Positions 53,947 through 64,000 of a DNA stretch of 64,000 nt are shown piece by piece. The DNA comes from Legionella steelei (lineage in GTDB: Bacteria > Pseudomonadota > Gammaproteobacteria > Legionellales > Legionellaceae). The DNA is taken from NCBI RefSeq assembly GCF_001468005.1, contig NZ_LNYY01000021.1:806637-870636 (forward strand). Direction: 5' to 3'. The position numbers and the translations under genes are program-made. Numbering within the stretch: position 1 is the stretch's first letter; the number at the start of each line of letters is the position of its first letter. A model generated the notes under the pieces. That model worked only from the letters and a program-made list of their open reading frames with translations, searched no databases and was not told where the DNA came from.

Positions 53947-56313
53947 ATGCAGGGACCTTTTTTTATAAAAAAAGTTGCAGTTCTGGGAGCCGGTGTTATG
54001 GGAGCACAGATTGCTGCGCACTGTGTTAACGCAGGTATTGAAACCTTACTCTATGATTTGGCATCCAAAGAAGGAAACCCAAATGCATTGATCGATAAAG
54101 CAATAGCTAACTTGGGTAAGCTAAAACCTGCTCCGCTTGCAACAGCCCAAACTGCGGCGTTATTACAAGCACGTAACTACGAACAAAACCTCGCTGATTT
54201 ATCTTCATGCGATTTAGTTATCGAAGCAATTGCTGAGCGCCTGGATTGGAAAGAAGACTTATACAAGCGTATTTCTCCATTTTTAGCAGAACACTCTATT
54301 TTAGTGAGTAACACATCGGGCTTAAGCATTAACTCTTTATGCTCCGTTTTACCTGAAGTGCATAGGAAAAATTTTTGTGGCGTTCACTTCTTTAATCCTC
54401 CGCGCTATATGCATCTTGCCGAGCTTATCCCTGCCAAAACTACGAATAAGGAATTAGTCGATCATTTGGAGACTTGGTTAACACGTTATTTGGGTAAAGG
54501 AGTCGTGCGTGCCAAAGATACACCTAATTTTATTGGTAATCGTATAGGTGTATTTTCACTTTTAACAACCCTGCATCATGCTGTTGCTATGGACATGGGA
54601 TTGGACGAAGTGGATGCATTAACCGGCCCATTGTTGGGAAGACCTAAGTCAGCAACTTTTCGTACTATGGATGTTGTTGGCCTTGACACCATGCAACATG
54701 TAATCCATACCATGCAGCAACAGTTGCAAGATGATCCGTGGTATCACAGCTTTAAACTTCCTGAATGGCTTACTACTCTTATTAAAGAGGGGCATTTAGG
54801 GCAAAAAACTGGCCAAGGTATTTATAGAAAAAATGGCAAGATTATTGAGGTTTATGATATTAAATCTACAACATATCGGCCAGCACAACCTGTTGTGCAT
54901 GATGATTTAAAAGCCATTATGGGTGAGTCTAATCCTGCTGTACGCATGCAAAAGCTGATCACTTCGGATAACAAACAAGCGCAATTTTTGGCTGCCTGCT
55001 TCAGAGATTTATTTCATTATTGTGCATATCACCTTGAAGCCATTGCGGACAATGTTCGAGACGTTGATTTGGCGATACGTTGGGGTTTTGGTTGGATGCA
55101 AGGCCCATTTGAAACATGGCAATTAGCTGACTTAACCAAGATGACACAGTATATTAACCAGGCTATAAAGGAAAAGTCATCACTGAGCACAGCACCATTA
55201 CCTGGATGGCTTTTCGAAATCGATGCTTTCTATACGGAACAAGGTGCATACTCCCCGCAAATGAGTGCTTATCAGCCTCGAAGTCAATTGCCTGTTTACA
55301 AGCGTCAATTTTTTACTGACCGTGTTATTAAAGAAATAGCTCATCCTACGCCAGTAATTTTTGAAAATGAGGGTGTTCGCTTATGGCATTTACAAGATGA
55401 TGTCGCTGTAGTGAGCTTTAAAAGCAAGGCGAACACAATTGGGCAATCAGTACTTGATGGACTGGAAGCTGCGATTGAAACTGCAGAGAAACAATGCCGA
55501 GGATTGATCATTTATCAACAAGACGCGAACAATTTCTGTTCCGGGGCTGATTTACGAGGTGTCTTAAATTTAATCAAAGACAATAAAATGCAAGCTTTGG
55601 ACGATATGATTGCCCAATTTCAACGTGTGGCTTTACGTTTGAAATACAGTCCTATACCAACAGTAGCAGCTCTGAGAGGACGTGCTCTCGGTGGCGGTTG
55701 CGAATTAATGATGCATTGTGATGCGGTAATTGCTGCTTTTGAAGCTTATCCGGGACTGGTTGAGTTTGGGGTTGGATTGATACCCGCTGGTGGCGGATGC
55801 AAAGAAATGGCAATGCGAGCCGCACATCTGGCTCCTAAAGGCGATTTGATGACAGTACTTCAGAGTTACTACCAACAAATTGCTACTGCACAAGTTGCAG
55901 GTTCCGCTGCTGATGCAATGCAGATGGGGTATTTACGCAGTACAGACAGTTATGTGATGCATGCTGATGAAGTGCTCTATGTTGCCTTGGCCAAGATTAA
56001 TTTGATGCATGCAGAAAATTATCTGCCTCCTTTAAAGAAACAGTTTCAAATCGCTGGAATTGAAGGTAAAGCACGATTACAAGCTGGTTTAGTGAATTGG
56101 TTGGAAGGTGGTTTTATTTCTCAACATGATTATTTCATTGCTACGGAGTTGGCGGCAGTGCTTTGTGGCGGCAATCTCAATCAAAATACTTTTGTTGATG
56201 AACATTGGATGCTCAAATTAGAGCGCGAAGCCTTTATAACCCTTGCTGCATCACCATTAACTCAAGCACGGATTAGTCATTTATTAGAGACTGGCAAGCC
56301 GTTACGTAATTAA
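53947..56313 (+). CDS. FadN-like 3-hydroxyacyl-CoA dehydrogenase/enoyl-CoA hydratase
   Basis: Bifunctional beta-oxidation enzyme. I start at ATG 53947 (gagga site; 788 aa) because a start at 53872 would include the palindrome. The dehydrogenase comes first: GAGVMGAQIAAHC (NAD fold), GVHFFNPPRYM (catalytic His), then a C-terminal crotonase part (about 470-700) with NNFCSGADLRG, ALGGGCELMMH and VEFGVGLIPAGGG. This order is that of Bacillus FadN and opposite to E. coli FadB. The thiolase gene follows after 13 nt. Confidence 0.93.
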   Translation: MQGPFFIKKVAVLGAGVMGAQIAAHCVNAGIETLLYDLASKEGNPNALIDKAIANLGKLKPAPLATAQTAALLQARNYEQNLADLSSCDLVIEAIAERLDWKEDLYKRISPFLAEHSILVSNTSGLSINSLCSVLPEVHRKNFCGVHFFNPPRYMHLAELIPAKTTNKELVDHLETWLTRYLGKGVVRAKDTPNFIGNRIGVFSLLTTLHHAVAMDMGLDEVDALTGPLLGRPKSATFRTMDVVGLDTMQHVIHTMQQQLQDDPWYHSFKLPEWLTTLIKEGHLGQKTGQGIYRKNGKIIEVYDIKSTTYRPAQPVVHDDLKAIMGESNPAVRMQKLITSDNKQAQFLAACFRDLFHYCAYHLEAIADNVRDVDLAIRWGFGWMQGPFETWQLADLTKMTQYINQAIKEKSSLSTAPLPGWLFEIDAFYTEQGAYSPQMSAYQPRSQLPVYKRQFFTDRVIKEIAHPTPVIFENEGVRLWHLQDDVAVVSFKSKANTIGQSVLDGLEAAIETAEKQCRGLIIYQQDANNFCSGADLRGVLNLIKDNKMQALDDMIAQFQRVALRLKYSPIPTVAALRGRALGGGCELMMHCDAVIAAFEAYPGLVEFGVGLIPAGGGCKEMAMRAAHLAPKGDLMTVLQSYYQQIATAQVAGSAADAMQMGYLRSTDSYVMHADEVLYVALAKINLMHAENYLPPLKKQFQIAGIEGKARLQAGLVNWLEGGFISQHDYFIATELAAVLCGGNLNQNTFVDEHWMLKLEREAFITLAASPLTQARISHLLETGKPLRN

Positions 56314-56326
56314 GGGAGATTAAAAA

Positions 56327-57511
56327 ATGACTAATGTATATATAGTTGACGTATTACGTACTCCTGTTGGTAAAGCACCACGTGGTGTATTTAAGAATAC
56401 TTTACCTGATGATTTATTAGCGCATGTGATCAGAAATTTAATGGAGCGCAATCCATCAGTGGATCAGCAGGAAATAGGAGATATTGCAATAGGTTGTGCA
56501 ATGCCTGAAGCAGAGCAAGGTATGAATGTGGCACGTATTGCAGCATTACTTGCTGATTTACCGCAATCTGTTCCAGCAATGACAATTAATCGTTTTTGTT
56601 CTTCTGGAGTACAAAGTATTGCTACAGCTGCAGAGACCATACGTTGTGGAGATATACACTTAGCACTTGCCGGTGGTGTTGAAAGTATGTCCATGGTACC
56701 TTTAGGTGGAAATAAATACACAGCAAACCCTGTTATATTTAATAATGAAGACGTTGCGATCGCATACGGCATGGGGATTACTGCAGAAAATGTTGCAAAA
56801 CGTTGGGAAATTACCCGAGAGCAACAAGATGAGTTTGCTGCTGAAAGTCATAAAAAAGCTGTAGCGGCACAACAACGTGGTGACTTTAAAGCGGAAATTA
56901 GTCCTGTGGAAATTACGATAAGACAGGCTGACTTAGCGAATGCCTCAACTTCAGTAAAGAAAAAATGGGTCAATGATGATGAAGGACCACGGGCAGATAC
57001 TTCATACGAGGTCATTTCTAAATTAAAACCTGTTTTTGCCATGAAGGGAACAGTTACTGCAGGAAATAGTTCACAAACCAGTGATGGAGCTGGCATTGCT
57101 TTACTAGCCAGCGAACACGCTTTGCGCCAATACAATTTAAAACCGCTCGGACGATTGTTGAGCTACGCTGTAGCTGGTGTTCCACCTGAAATTATGGGGA
57201 TTGGTCCCATCAAGGCGATCCCTATTGCCTTAAAGCGAGCAGGTATTACGTTAGATCAGCTTGATTGGATAGAGCTAAATGAGGCTTTTGCCGCCCAAGC
57301 ATTAGCAGTGATTAAAGATCTTGATTTACCTCGAAGCAAGGTAAATCCTTTAGGTGGCGCTATTGCCCTGGGACATCCCTTAGGTGCTACAGGAGCGATA
57401 AGAACCGCTACTTTATTGCATGGTTTAAGAAGAACTAAAGGACGATATGGTATGGTAACCATGTGTATTGGTACAGGCATGGGAGCTGCTGCAATATTTG
57501 AGGCTTTATAG
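56327..57511 (+). CDS. fadA: Acetyl-CoA acyltransferase/thiolase (FadA-like)
   Basis: Thiolytic last step of beta-oxidation. The 394-aa protein has catalytic Cys91 in [11 protein letters not shown], the His in [12 protein letters not shown], and the second Cys in [10 protein letters not shown]. The ribosome site gggaga precedes ATG 56327. Paired with the fadN-like gene as in Bacillus fadNAE; a fadE is not adjacent. A terminator follows. Confidence 0.94.
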   Translation: MTNVYIVDVLRTPVGKAPRGVFKNTLPDDLLAHVIRNLMERNPSVDQQEIGDIAIGCAMPEAEQGMNVARIAALLADLPQSVPAMTINRFCSSGVQSIATAAETIRCGDIHLALAGGVESMSMVPLGGNKYTANPVIFNNEDVAIAYGMGITAENVAKRWEITREQQDEFAAESHKKAVAAQQRGDFKAEISPVEITIRQADLANASTSVKKKWVNDDEGPRADTSYEVISKLKPVFAMKGTVTAGNSSQTSDGAGIALLASEHALRQYNLKPLGRLLSYAVAGVPPEIMGIGPIKAIPIALKRAGITLDQLDWIELNEAFAAQALAVIKDLDLPRSKVNPLGGAIALGHPLGATGAIRTATLLHGLRRTKGRYGMVTMCIGTGMGAAAIFEAL

Positions 57512-57547
57512 TAGGGTAGTTGTACTACCACTACAAAATTAATATTT

Positions 57548-57581
57548 AAACGAAGGTTGAGCCAAGGCCCAACCTTCGTTT
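57548..57581. terminator. Bidirectional terminator between fadA-like gene and infA
   Basis: aaacgaaggttg / caaccttcgttt, a perfect 12-bp stem with a 10-nt loop. It lies 36 nt after the thiolase stop and can end transcripts from either side, infA being convergent. Confidence 0.8.
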
Positions 57582-57693
57582 ATTGTCTCGTGAAGGCTAT
57601 GCAATTTCATGTACAGTTATCAAAGGAGCTTGAAAGACAGCTTGCTCTCTTAAACACACGTTGTAAAGAAAAGATTTTTAAATAAGACGTTGC

Positions 57694-57915
57694 TTAGTTT
57701 TTATCGCGGAATATGATACGGCCTTTAGTTAAGTCATAAGGCGTTAGCTCAACTTTAACTTTATCACCAGTCAAAATTCTAATGTAATTTTTACGCATAC
57801 GACCAGAAATGTGGGCAGTGATAACATGTCCATTTTCTAATTCAACACGAAACATGGTGTTGGGTAGGGTATCTATAACGGTACCAGCCATTTCTATATG
57901 ATCTTCTTTTGCCAT
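57694..57915 (-). CDS. infA: Translation initiation factor IF-1
   Basis: Binds the 30S A-site during initiation. The 73-aa product is a single S1/OB fold: [43 protein letters not shown] and [13 protein letters not shown] match IF-1 closely. Monocistronic, with a fair purine-rich site (gagaga). Confidence 0.98.
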   Translation of the reverse strand: MAKEDHIEMAGTVIDTLPNTMFRVELENGHVITAHISGRMRKNYIRILTGDKVKVELTPYDLTKGRIIFRDKN

Positions 57916-58084
57916 AGGTCTCTCAGTGATGTACCAGAATTTATAATGATTATTGGGTATAGCGTGTATACTGCACTAAAATGAAGAAAATGGCAATGTA
58001 AGCATGTCAAAATTTAACTGTTATATCATTGATCCTTGACATTTTATGGAAACTATTTATTAAGATAAGTTTGAACCTAATGCT

Positions 58085-58651
58085 TTATTGATATTTAGGT
58101 GTCATGGTTGTTATAAATGCATCGCCGACATAGTCCGAAAAGTGCTTCTCTTTACTTGCTTGCGTATGATGCGGCCTAATAAGTCCTCTCAGATCAAAGT
58201 GTTCTTCTTCTTTTAAGTAATGACTTAACATCTTAATTTGCTCTGGGGCGGCTTTTTGGTCAAACAGAGTTTTTGCTGTATCGGCAAAACTTTGTATTTC
58301 CTTATCAAATTTGGCTTTGTCATGCATATATTTTGCTTTTACCTCTAGTGTATCAGTCAAGGCAGGTTCTTTAGGAGGCTTAGGAACCATTTTCCAACCA
58401 TCGTGGGTTAAACCAAATCGGAGATTTTTTACCATATCCTGTTCTTGTGAGTAGTAGGAAACTTTCATGAATCCTAGAAAATGATCATCTTCTCTAATTA
58501 AAAAAACAGCTTTAGTTTCTTTTTTTTTGGCATCGTTGTTTTCTAAAACTACATGTAATTGATCGTTTTTAATTTTTCTGAAGATAACAGGAACCTTTGA
58601 CTCTGGTTTTGATTCCATAGGGAAATACTCCGGCTTGTTTAATACAAACAT
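58085..58651 (-). CDS. Hypothetical protein, 188 aa
   Basis: Not recognised. ATG 58651 has aagga at 6-nt spacing, better than ATG 58657; an internal ATG at 58612-58618 (ggag ahead) is also possible. The product is soluble, charged and Lys/Glu/Pro-rich, with PKPPKEPAL and KAKYMHDKAKFDKEIQSFADTAKTLFDQKAAPEQIKMLSHYLKEEEHF predicted helical. There is no signal peptide. It lies between aat and infA, where gammaproteobacteria often have nothing or clpA. A Legionella-specific cytoplasmic protein or effector is possible but not supported. Confidence 0.6.
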   Translation of the reverse strand: MFVLNKPEYFPMESKPESKVPVIFRKIKNDQLHVVLENNDAKKKETKAVFLIREDDHFLGFMKVSYYSQEQDMVKNLRFGLTHDGWKMVPKPPKEPALTDTLEVKAKYMHDKAKFDKEIQSFADTAKTLFDQKAAPEQIKMLSHYLKEEEHFDLRGLIRPHHTQASKEKHFSDYVGDAFITTMTPKYQ

Positions 58652-58740
58652 TAACATTCCTTCAGATCATAATAGGCTAGAATGATAATGTACGACTCAT
58701 ATCGTATAATAATAGTACAATGTTATTGCTATTTGAAATA

Positions 58741-59409
58741 TTAGAAGATGTTCCATAAACCGTGTTTTGTAGGATGTTGTAATGACAGGTGCAACATGTG
58801 AAGAAATTCTCTGCGCTCAATAATCTTAGCACCCAAACTTTGCAAATGATGTGTGGGAATTTGGCAATCGATAAAATCAAAGTTCCATTCTGCCAGTGTT
58901 TTACATAAATAGTAAAAAGCAATTTTTGATGCATCGGTCATCTTATGGAACATGGATTCGCCAAAGAAGGCACGGCCTAAGCTGAGCCCATACAGGCCTC
59001 CAACAAGTTCATTTTCATACCACACTTCGAAAGAATGTGCATAACCCATTCTATGCAAATGAGTATATGCCTCAATCATCTCTTGAGTTATCCATGTATT
59101 ATTAATTCGGCCAGGGTTGGTAGCACATGCCATAATGACTTGACTAAATGCAGTATCCATCGTGAACTTAAAAGGTTTCTTTAATGACTTTTGCAAACTA
59201 TGCGATATATTGAATTCAGTAGGGAGTAATATAAGTCTTGGATTTGGAGACCACCAAAGAATAGGTGTTCCTGGTTCGTACCAGGGAAAAACTCCTTGGC
59301 TATAAGCCTGAAGTATACGTTGAGGAGTTAAATCACCTCCAATGAATAATAAACCTTGATTATCACTAGTTTCAGGATTTGGAAAGGAGTAGTTTTCATT
59401 ATAACTCAA
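58741..59409 (-). CDS. aat: Leucyl/phenylalanyl-tRNA-protein transferase
   Basis: Adds Leu or Phe to N-terminal Lys/Arg of proteins for the N-end rule. The 222-aa product has the family motifs FPNPE, GLLFIGGDL, QGVFPWYEPGTPILWWSPNPR and GLYGLSLGRAFFGESMF. The TTG start at 59409 is supported by aggag with 6-nt spacing. aat next to infA is a known gammaproteobacterial arrangement. Confidence 0.95.
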   Translation of the reverse strand: MSYNENYSFPNPETSDNQGLLFIGGDLTPQRILQAYSQGVFPWYEPGTPILWWSPNPRLILLPTEFNISHSLQKSLKKPFKFTMDTAFSQVIMACATNPGRINNTWITQEMIEAYTHLHRMGYAHSFEVWYENELVGGLYGLSLGRAFFGESMFHKMTDASKIAFYYLCKTLAEWNFDFIDCQIPTHHLQSLGAKIIERREFLHMLHLSLQHPTKHGLWNIF

Positions 59410-59498
59410 TACAATCTCCTAGATTTATCTGGAATTTTTTCTCTCACAGAGCATTATTCTATTCTACAATTATTATAAACAAGATTTGGAGGAAGCAA

Positions 59499-60161
59499 TT
59501 GGATTATTTGTATAGTTTGGGGAATATTTTAATCCTTCTCAGTCTGTGCTTCAGGAAAGTACTGTTTATTCGTACCATATTTGTATTATCTGATTTATCG
59601 TTTTTGCTTTATGGGGCATTAGCTAATGTTCCTCCTGTTGCTTATTGGGGAATTGCGTCATTAGTCATTAATTTCGTACAGATTGGTATTTTGTTAAGAG
59701 ATATGATCCCTAGAGATTTGCCTTATGATTTGCAACAAATAAAAGATTTATTTTTTTCAAGTATGCAAACGAGTGATTTTGTACGTCTGATTAAATTAAG
59801 TTATCGAGGGACTTCCAGTAATCAAGAAATACTACTTAAGGGAAGTCCTGTAGAAAACCTAATGTTGATTACTAAAGGGAAGGTCTATATTGAAGTAGAG
59901 GGGGGAATTCTTGAGCTAGGTCCCTATCACTTTATTGGTGAGATGAGTTATTTTCGAGATGGGAAAGCAAGTACTACAATCCATGCACATGAGCCTGTAG
60001 ATTATTTATATTGGCGTTATACTGATTTGCATCGCTTACAAGAAAAAAAACCGCCTTTATTTATGAAAATGGTTGAGGCTATGGGTAAGGATATTATGCT
60101 GAAAATGCTTAGCCAACAAAAAGCACCTCCAGAGTCATCGGCATCGCAACCCGAGGGATAA
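59499..60161 (+). CDS. Popeye-like membrane protein with cyclic-nucleotide-binding fold
   Basis: The TTG at 59499 has a near-perfect site ggagga at 5-nt spacing, so I prefer it (220 aa) to an upstream ATG at 59379 that would overlap aat. Three membrane segments (about 4-19, 24-40, 45-65) precede a cNMP-binding-like beta-barrel (about 85-200): IKLSYRGTSSNQEILLKGSPVENLMLITKGKV and YHFIGEMSYFRDGKASTTI. This layout is that of Popeye (POPDC/Popeye_prok) proteins. The usual phosphate-binding Arg appears replaced (GKASTT), so cAMP binding is uncertain. Function in bacteria is unknown. Confidence 0.75.
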   Translation: MDYLYSLGNILILLSLCFRKVLFIRTIFVLSDLSFLLYGALANVPPVAYWGIASLVINFVQIGILLRDMIPRDLPYDLQQIKDLFFSSMQTSDFVRLIKLSYRGTSSNQEILLKGSPVENLMLITKGKVYIEVEGGILELGPYHFIGEMSYFRDGKASTTIHAHEPVDYLYWRYTDLHRLQEKKPPLFMKMVEAMGKDIMLKMLSQQKAPPESSASQPEG

Positions 60162-60180
60162 ATTTTATTCTTGGCAGAAC

Positions 60181-60211
60181 CTGGGTTTCGCTGTGCTTCA
60201 CCCAGGCTACA
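60181..60211. repeat. Half copy of palindromic element family A
   Basis: cctgggtttcgctgtgcttc followed by acccaggctac matches the right arm at 53890-53922 with changes. It lies between the convergent ends of the Popeye-like gene and trxB and can itself fold (cctgggt / acccagg). Confidence 0.6.
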
Positions 60212-60221
60212 TACGTTGTTT

Positions 60222-63638
<3,417 letters not shown>

Positions 63639-63640
63639 TT

Positions 63641-64000
63641 ATGAAAAAAATATTAATCGCATTACTTTTAAGTGTTTCTACAGCTGTATTTAGTGAAACC
63701 CCTGATGTGTTACTGCAGGCTAAATTAAATGGAATTCGTTCCATGACAGCTGTTTTCAAGCAAACAGTAAAAGCAAAGCATCGGGTAATATCTACTTCAT
63801 CAGGAACCATGGCATTACAAAGACCTGGTCGATTCCGTTGGCAAACTGCACAACCGATGGCGCAATTAATGGTTGCTGATGGTCAGAAAATTTGGGTCTA
63901 TGATAAAGACTTAGAGCAAGTAACTGTTAAAACACAACGAAAAGGTTTGGGGGGGACGGCTGCTTTATTCTTAAGTGGTTATGATAACACCGTAACCCGA
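63641..64000 (+). CDS. lolA: Outer-membrane lipoprotein carrier LolA (3' truncated by window edge)
   Basis: Periplasmic carrier of lipoproteins from LolCDE to LolB. The ATG at 63641 has ggagg 7-8 nt ahead. Visible: Sec signal (MKKILIALLLSVSTAVFSE), then LNGIRSMTAVFKQTVK, RPGRFRWQTAQP and DGQKIWVYDKDLEQVTV, all LolA-typical. 120 codons are in the window with no stop, so the C-terminal part lies outside. The ftsK-lolA order is conserved in gammaproteobacteria. Confidence 0.95.
   Translation, partial: MKKILIALLLSVSTAVFSETPDVLLQAKLNGIRSMTAVFKQTVKAKHRVISTSSGTMALQRPGRFRWQTAQPMAQLMVADGQKIWVYDKDLEQVTVKTQRKGLGGTAALFLSGYDNTVTR

Noticed and set aside
59379-59498. Upstream ATG for the Popeye-like gene
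   Set aside because: It would overlap the aat start and lacks a ribosome site, while TTG 59499 has ggagga at 5 nt.

Overview
The window is AT-rich, densely coded gammaproteobacterial chromosome and most likely comes from a Legionella species. The grounds are an LspD-type secretin with an N-terminal SPOR domain beside LspE, the order flaA-flaG-fliD-fliS, an EnhA-like L,D-transpeptidase, a DegQ/HtrA protease and a PHB-type polyester synthase. The genus call is inference from gene content and order. No rRNA, phage, CRISPR array or intact insertion sequence was seen. There is one tRNA, an elongator tRNA-Met.

Layout. 1-8866 (+): 3' part of fimV, truA, trpF-trpB-trpA, glnS, cysS. 8968-13126 (-): a three-gene efflux operon (outer-membrane lipoprotein, membrane fusion protein, DHA2-type MFS pump) joined by stop/start overlaps. 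13618-18060 (-): a small unknown gene, then lspD and lspE of type II secretion. 18268-25367 (-): an accessory stretch with a histidine-rich peptide, small unknowns, a RibD/DHFR-like protein, an AzgA-like purine permease, a phosphotransferase-acetyltransferase fusion, an AAC(6')-like acetyltransferase, a TfoX-N protein and an unusual acyltransferase, ending at tRNA-Met. 26070-32990 (-): degQ/htrA, pgeF-rluD, miaB, an MFS permease, an L,D-transpeptidase. 33359-34000 (-): a secreted Ser/Thr/Ala-rich protein. 34326-38265 (-): fliS, fliD, flaG, flaA with a clear sigma-28 promoter. 38809-42397 (+): accD, folC, dedD-like, cvpA. 42366-48809 (-): lnt, leuS, lptE, holA, nadD. 48969-50762 (-): a PhaC-like synthase. 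51089-57511 (+): saccharopine/lysine dehydrogenase-like, ALDH7-like dehydrogenase, fadN-like and fadA-like genes. 57694-59409 (-): infA, an unknown gene, aat. 59499-60161 (+): a Popeye-like membrane protein. 60222-61184 (-): trxB. 61254-64000 (+): ftsK and the start of lolA.

How the genes work together. The core blocks cover translation (glnS, cysS, leuS, infA, miaB, truA, rluD, aat), envelope and lipoprotein biogenesis (lnt, lptE, lolA, pgeF, degQ, L,D-transpeptidase) and the end of tryptophan synthesis. The 48.9-57.5 kb block suggests lysine and fatty-acid breakdown facing a polyester-storage gene, which would suit an intracellular bacterium living on amino acids and lipids.

The most striking non-coding feature is a family of palindromic intergenic elements with arms near GTAGCCTGGGTGAAGCG. 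The best copy, at 53841-53922, has two identical 33-bp arms. A second palindrome family at 8928-9003 appears to supply the last codons and stop of the MFS pump gene. Other points worth attention are the Popeye-like protein, the acyltransferase with an altered acyltransferase motif and a glutamate-rich tail, and the His-rich peptide gene with its own terminator.
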